From NCBI GenBank assembly GCA_018902385.1, contig JABSSW010000013.1, positions 682,001-746,000 on the forward strand: a stretch of 64,000 bases of DNA. Direction: 5' to 3'. Below the pieces are notes generated by a model. The model was not told where the DNA came from. It saw only the letters and a program-made list of their open reading frames with translations, and made no database searches. The stretch's first letter is position 1; every line of letters starts with the position of its first letter. The position numbers were made by a program, and so were the translations under genes. The DNA comes from Physcia stellaris. Its lineage: Eukaryota > Ascomycota > Lecanoromycetes > Caliciales > Physciaceae. Shown here in pieces: positions 63,981 to 64,000 of the stretch.

Positions 63981-64000
63981 ACTGTTTATGTGGCGATTGC

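Noticed and set aside
1-64000. tRNA genes, CRISPR arrays, intact transposons
   Set aside because: I scanned for T-loop GTTCGAATC-type boxes with matching acceptor stems, evenly spaced repeats, and transposase or reverse-transcriptase motifs, and found none that I could support by eye. A covariance-model search would be decisive for tRNAs.

Overview
The window is nuclear DNA of a filamentous ascomycete (Pezizomycotina; a Leotiomycetes-like fungus is my guess, not proven). Genes lie on both strands and are split by introns of about 45-150 nt with GT..AG ends and CTNAC/CTAAC branch sites. The gene set is typical of such fungi: EXO70, VPS52, CAP/Srv2, La protein, mitoribosomal proteins, a Tep1/PTEN phosphatase, secreted effector-like proteins and a P450 next to a UbiA prenyltransferase. 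I rebuilt exon structures by hand from reading frames, splice signals and family knowledge. No tRNA, rRNA, intact transposon or CRISPR was recognised.

Layout. 1-3.2 kb: a checkpoint protein (Rad26/UvsD/ATRIP-like, cut by the window edge) divergent from CDP-diacylglycerol synthase. 3.2-7.4 kb: tandem repeats, then two tandem membrane-anchored fucose-lectin-like genes. The first carries an in-frame TGA; the second is clearly decayed. 8.2-10.7 kb: a sterol-glucosyltransferase-like enzyme behind a doubled E-box palindrome. 12-13 kb: two small acidic proteins, tail to tail. 15.3-20.3 kb: EXO70 and a cPLA2-type phospholipase, head to head. 21-25.3 kb: an alpha/beta-hydrolase/ankyrin fusion and a basic-secretory-protein-family protease. 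25.8-27.6 kb: an AVT3-like vacuolar amino-acid transporter.

28.9-46.2 kb is the accessory part, with long gene-poor stretches. It holds an uncharacterised HExxH zincin-like gene, an F-box-like orphan, a small secreted protein, repeats and a hairpin. A P450 and a UbiA prenyltransferase are arranged divergently (a possible two-gene secondary-metabolism locus). An orphan 481-residue protein and a zinc-type oxidoreductase with an apparent frameshift follow.

46.6-64 kb is gene-dense and conserved: Tep1, mitoribosomal mL44, a small three-exon membrane protein, a Mak32-like pfkB kinase, CAP, La protein, mitoribosomal uS4m (Nam9), a mitochondrial PPR protein, VPS52 and a small PPxY protein. Several are head-to-head pairs with short shared promoters, and at least three serve mitochondrial gene expression.
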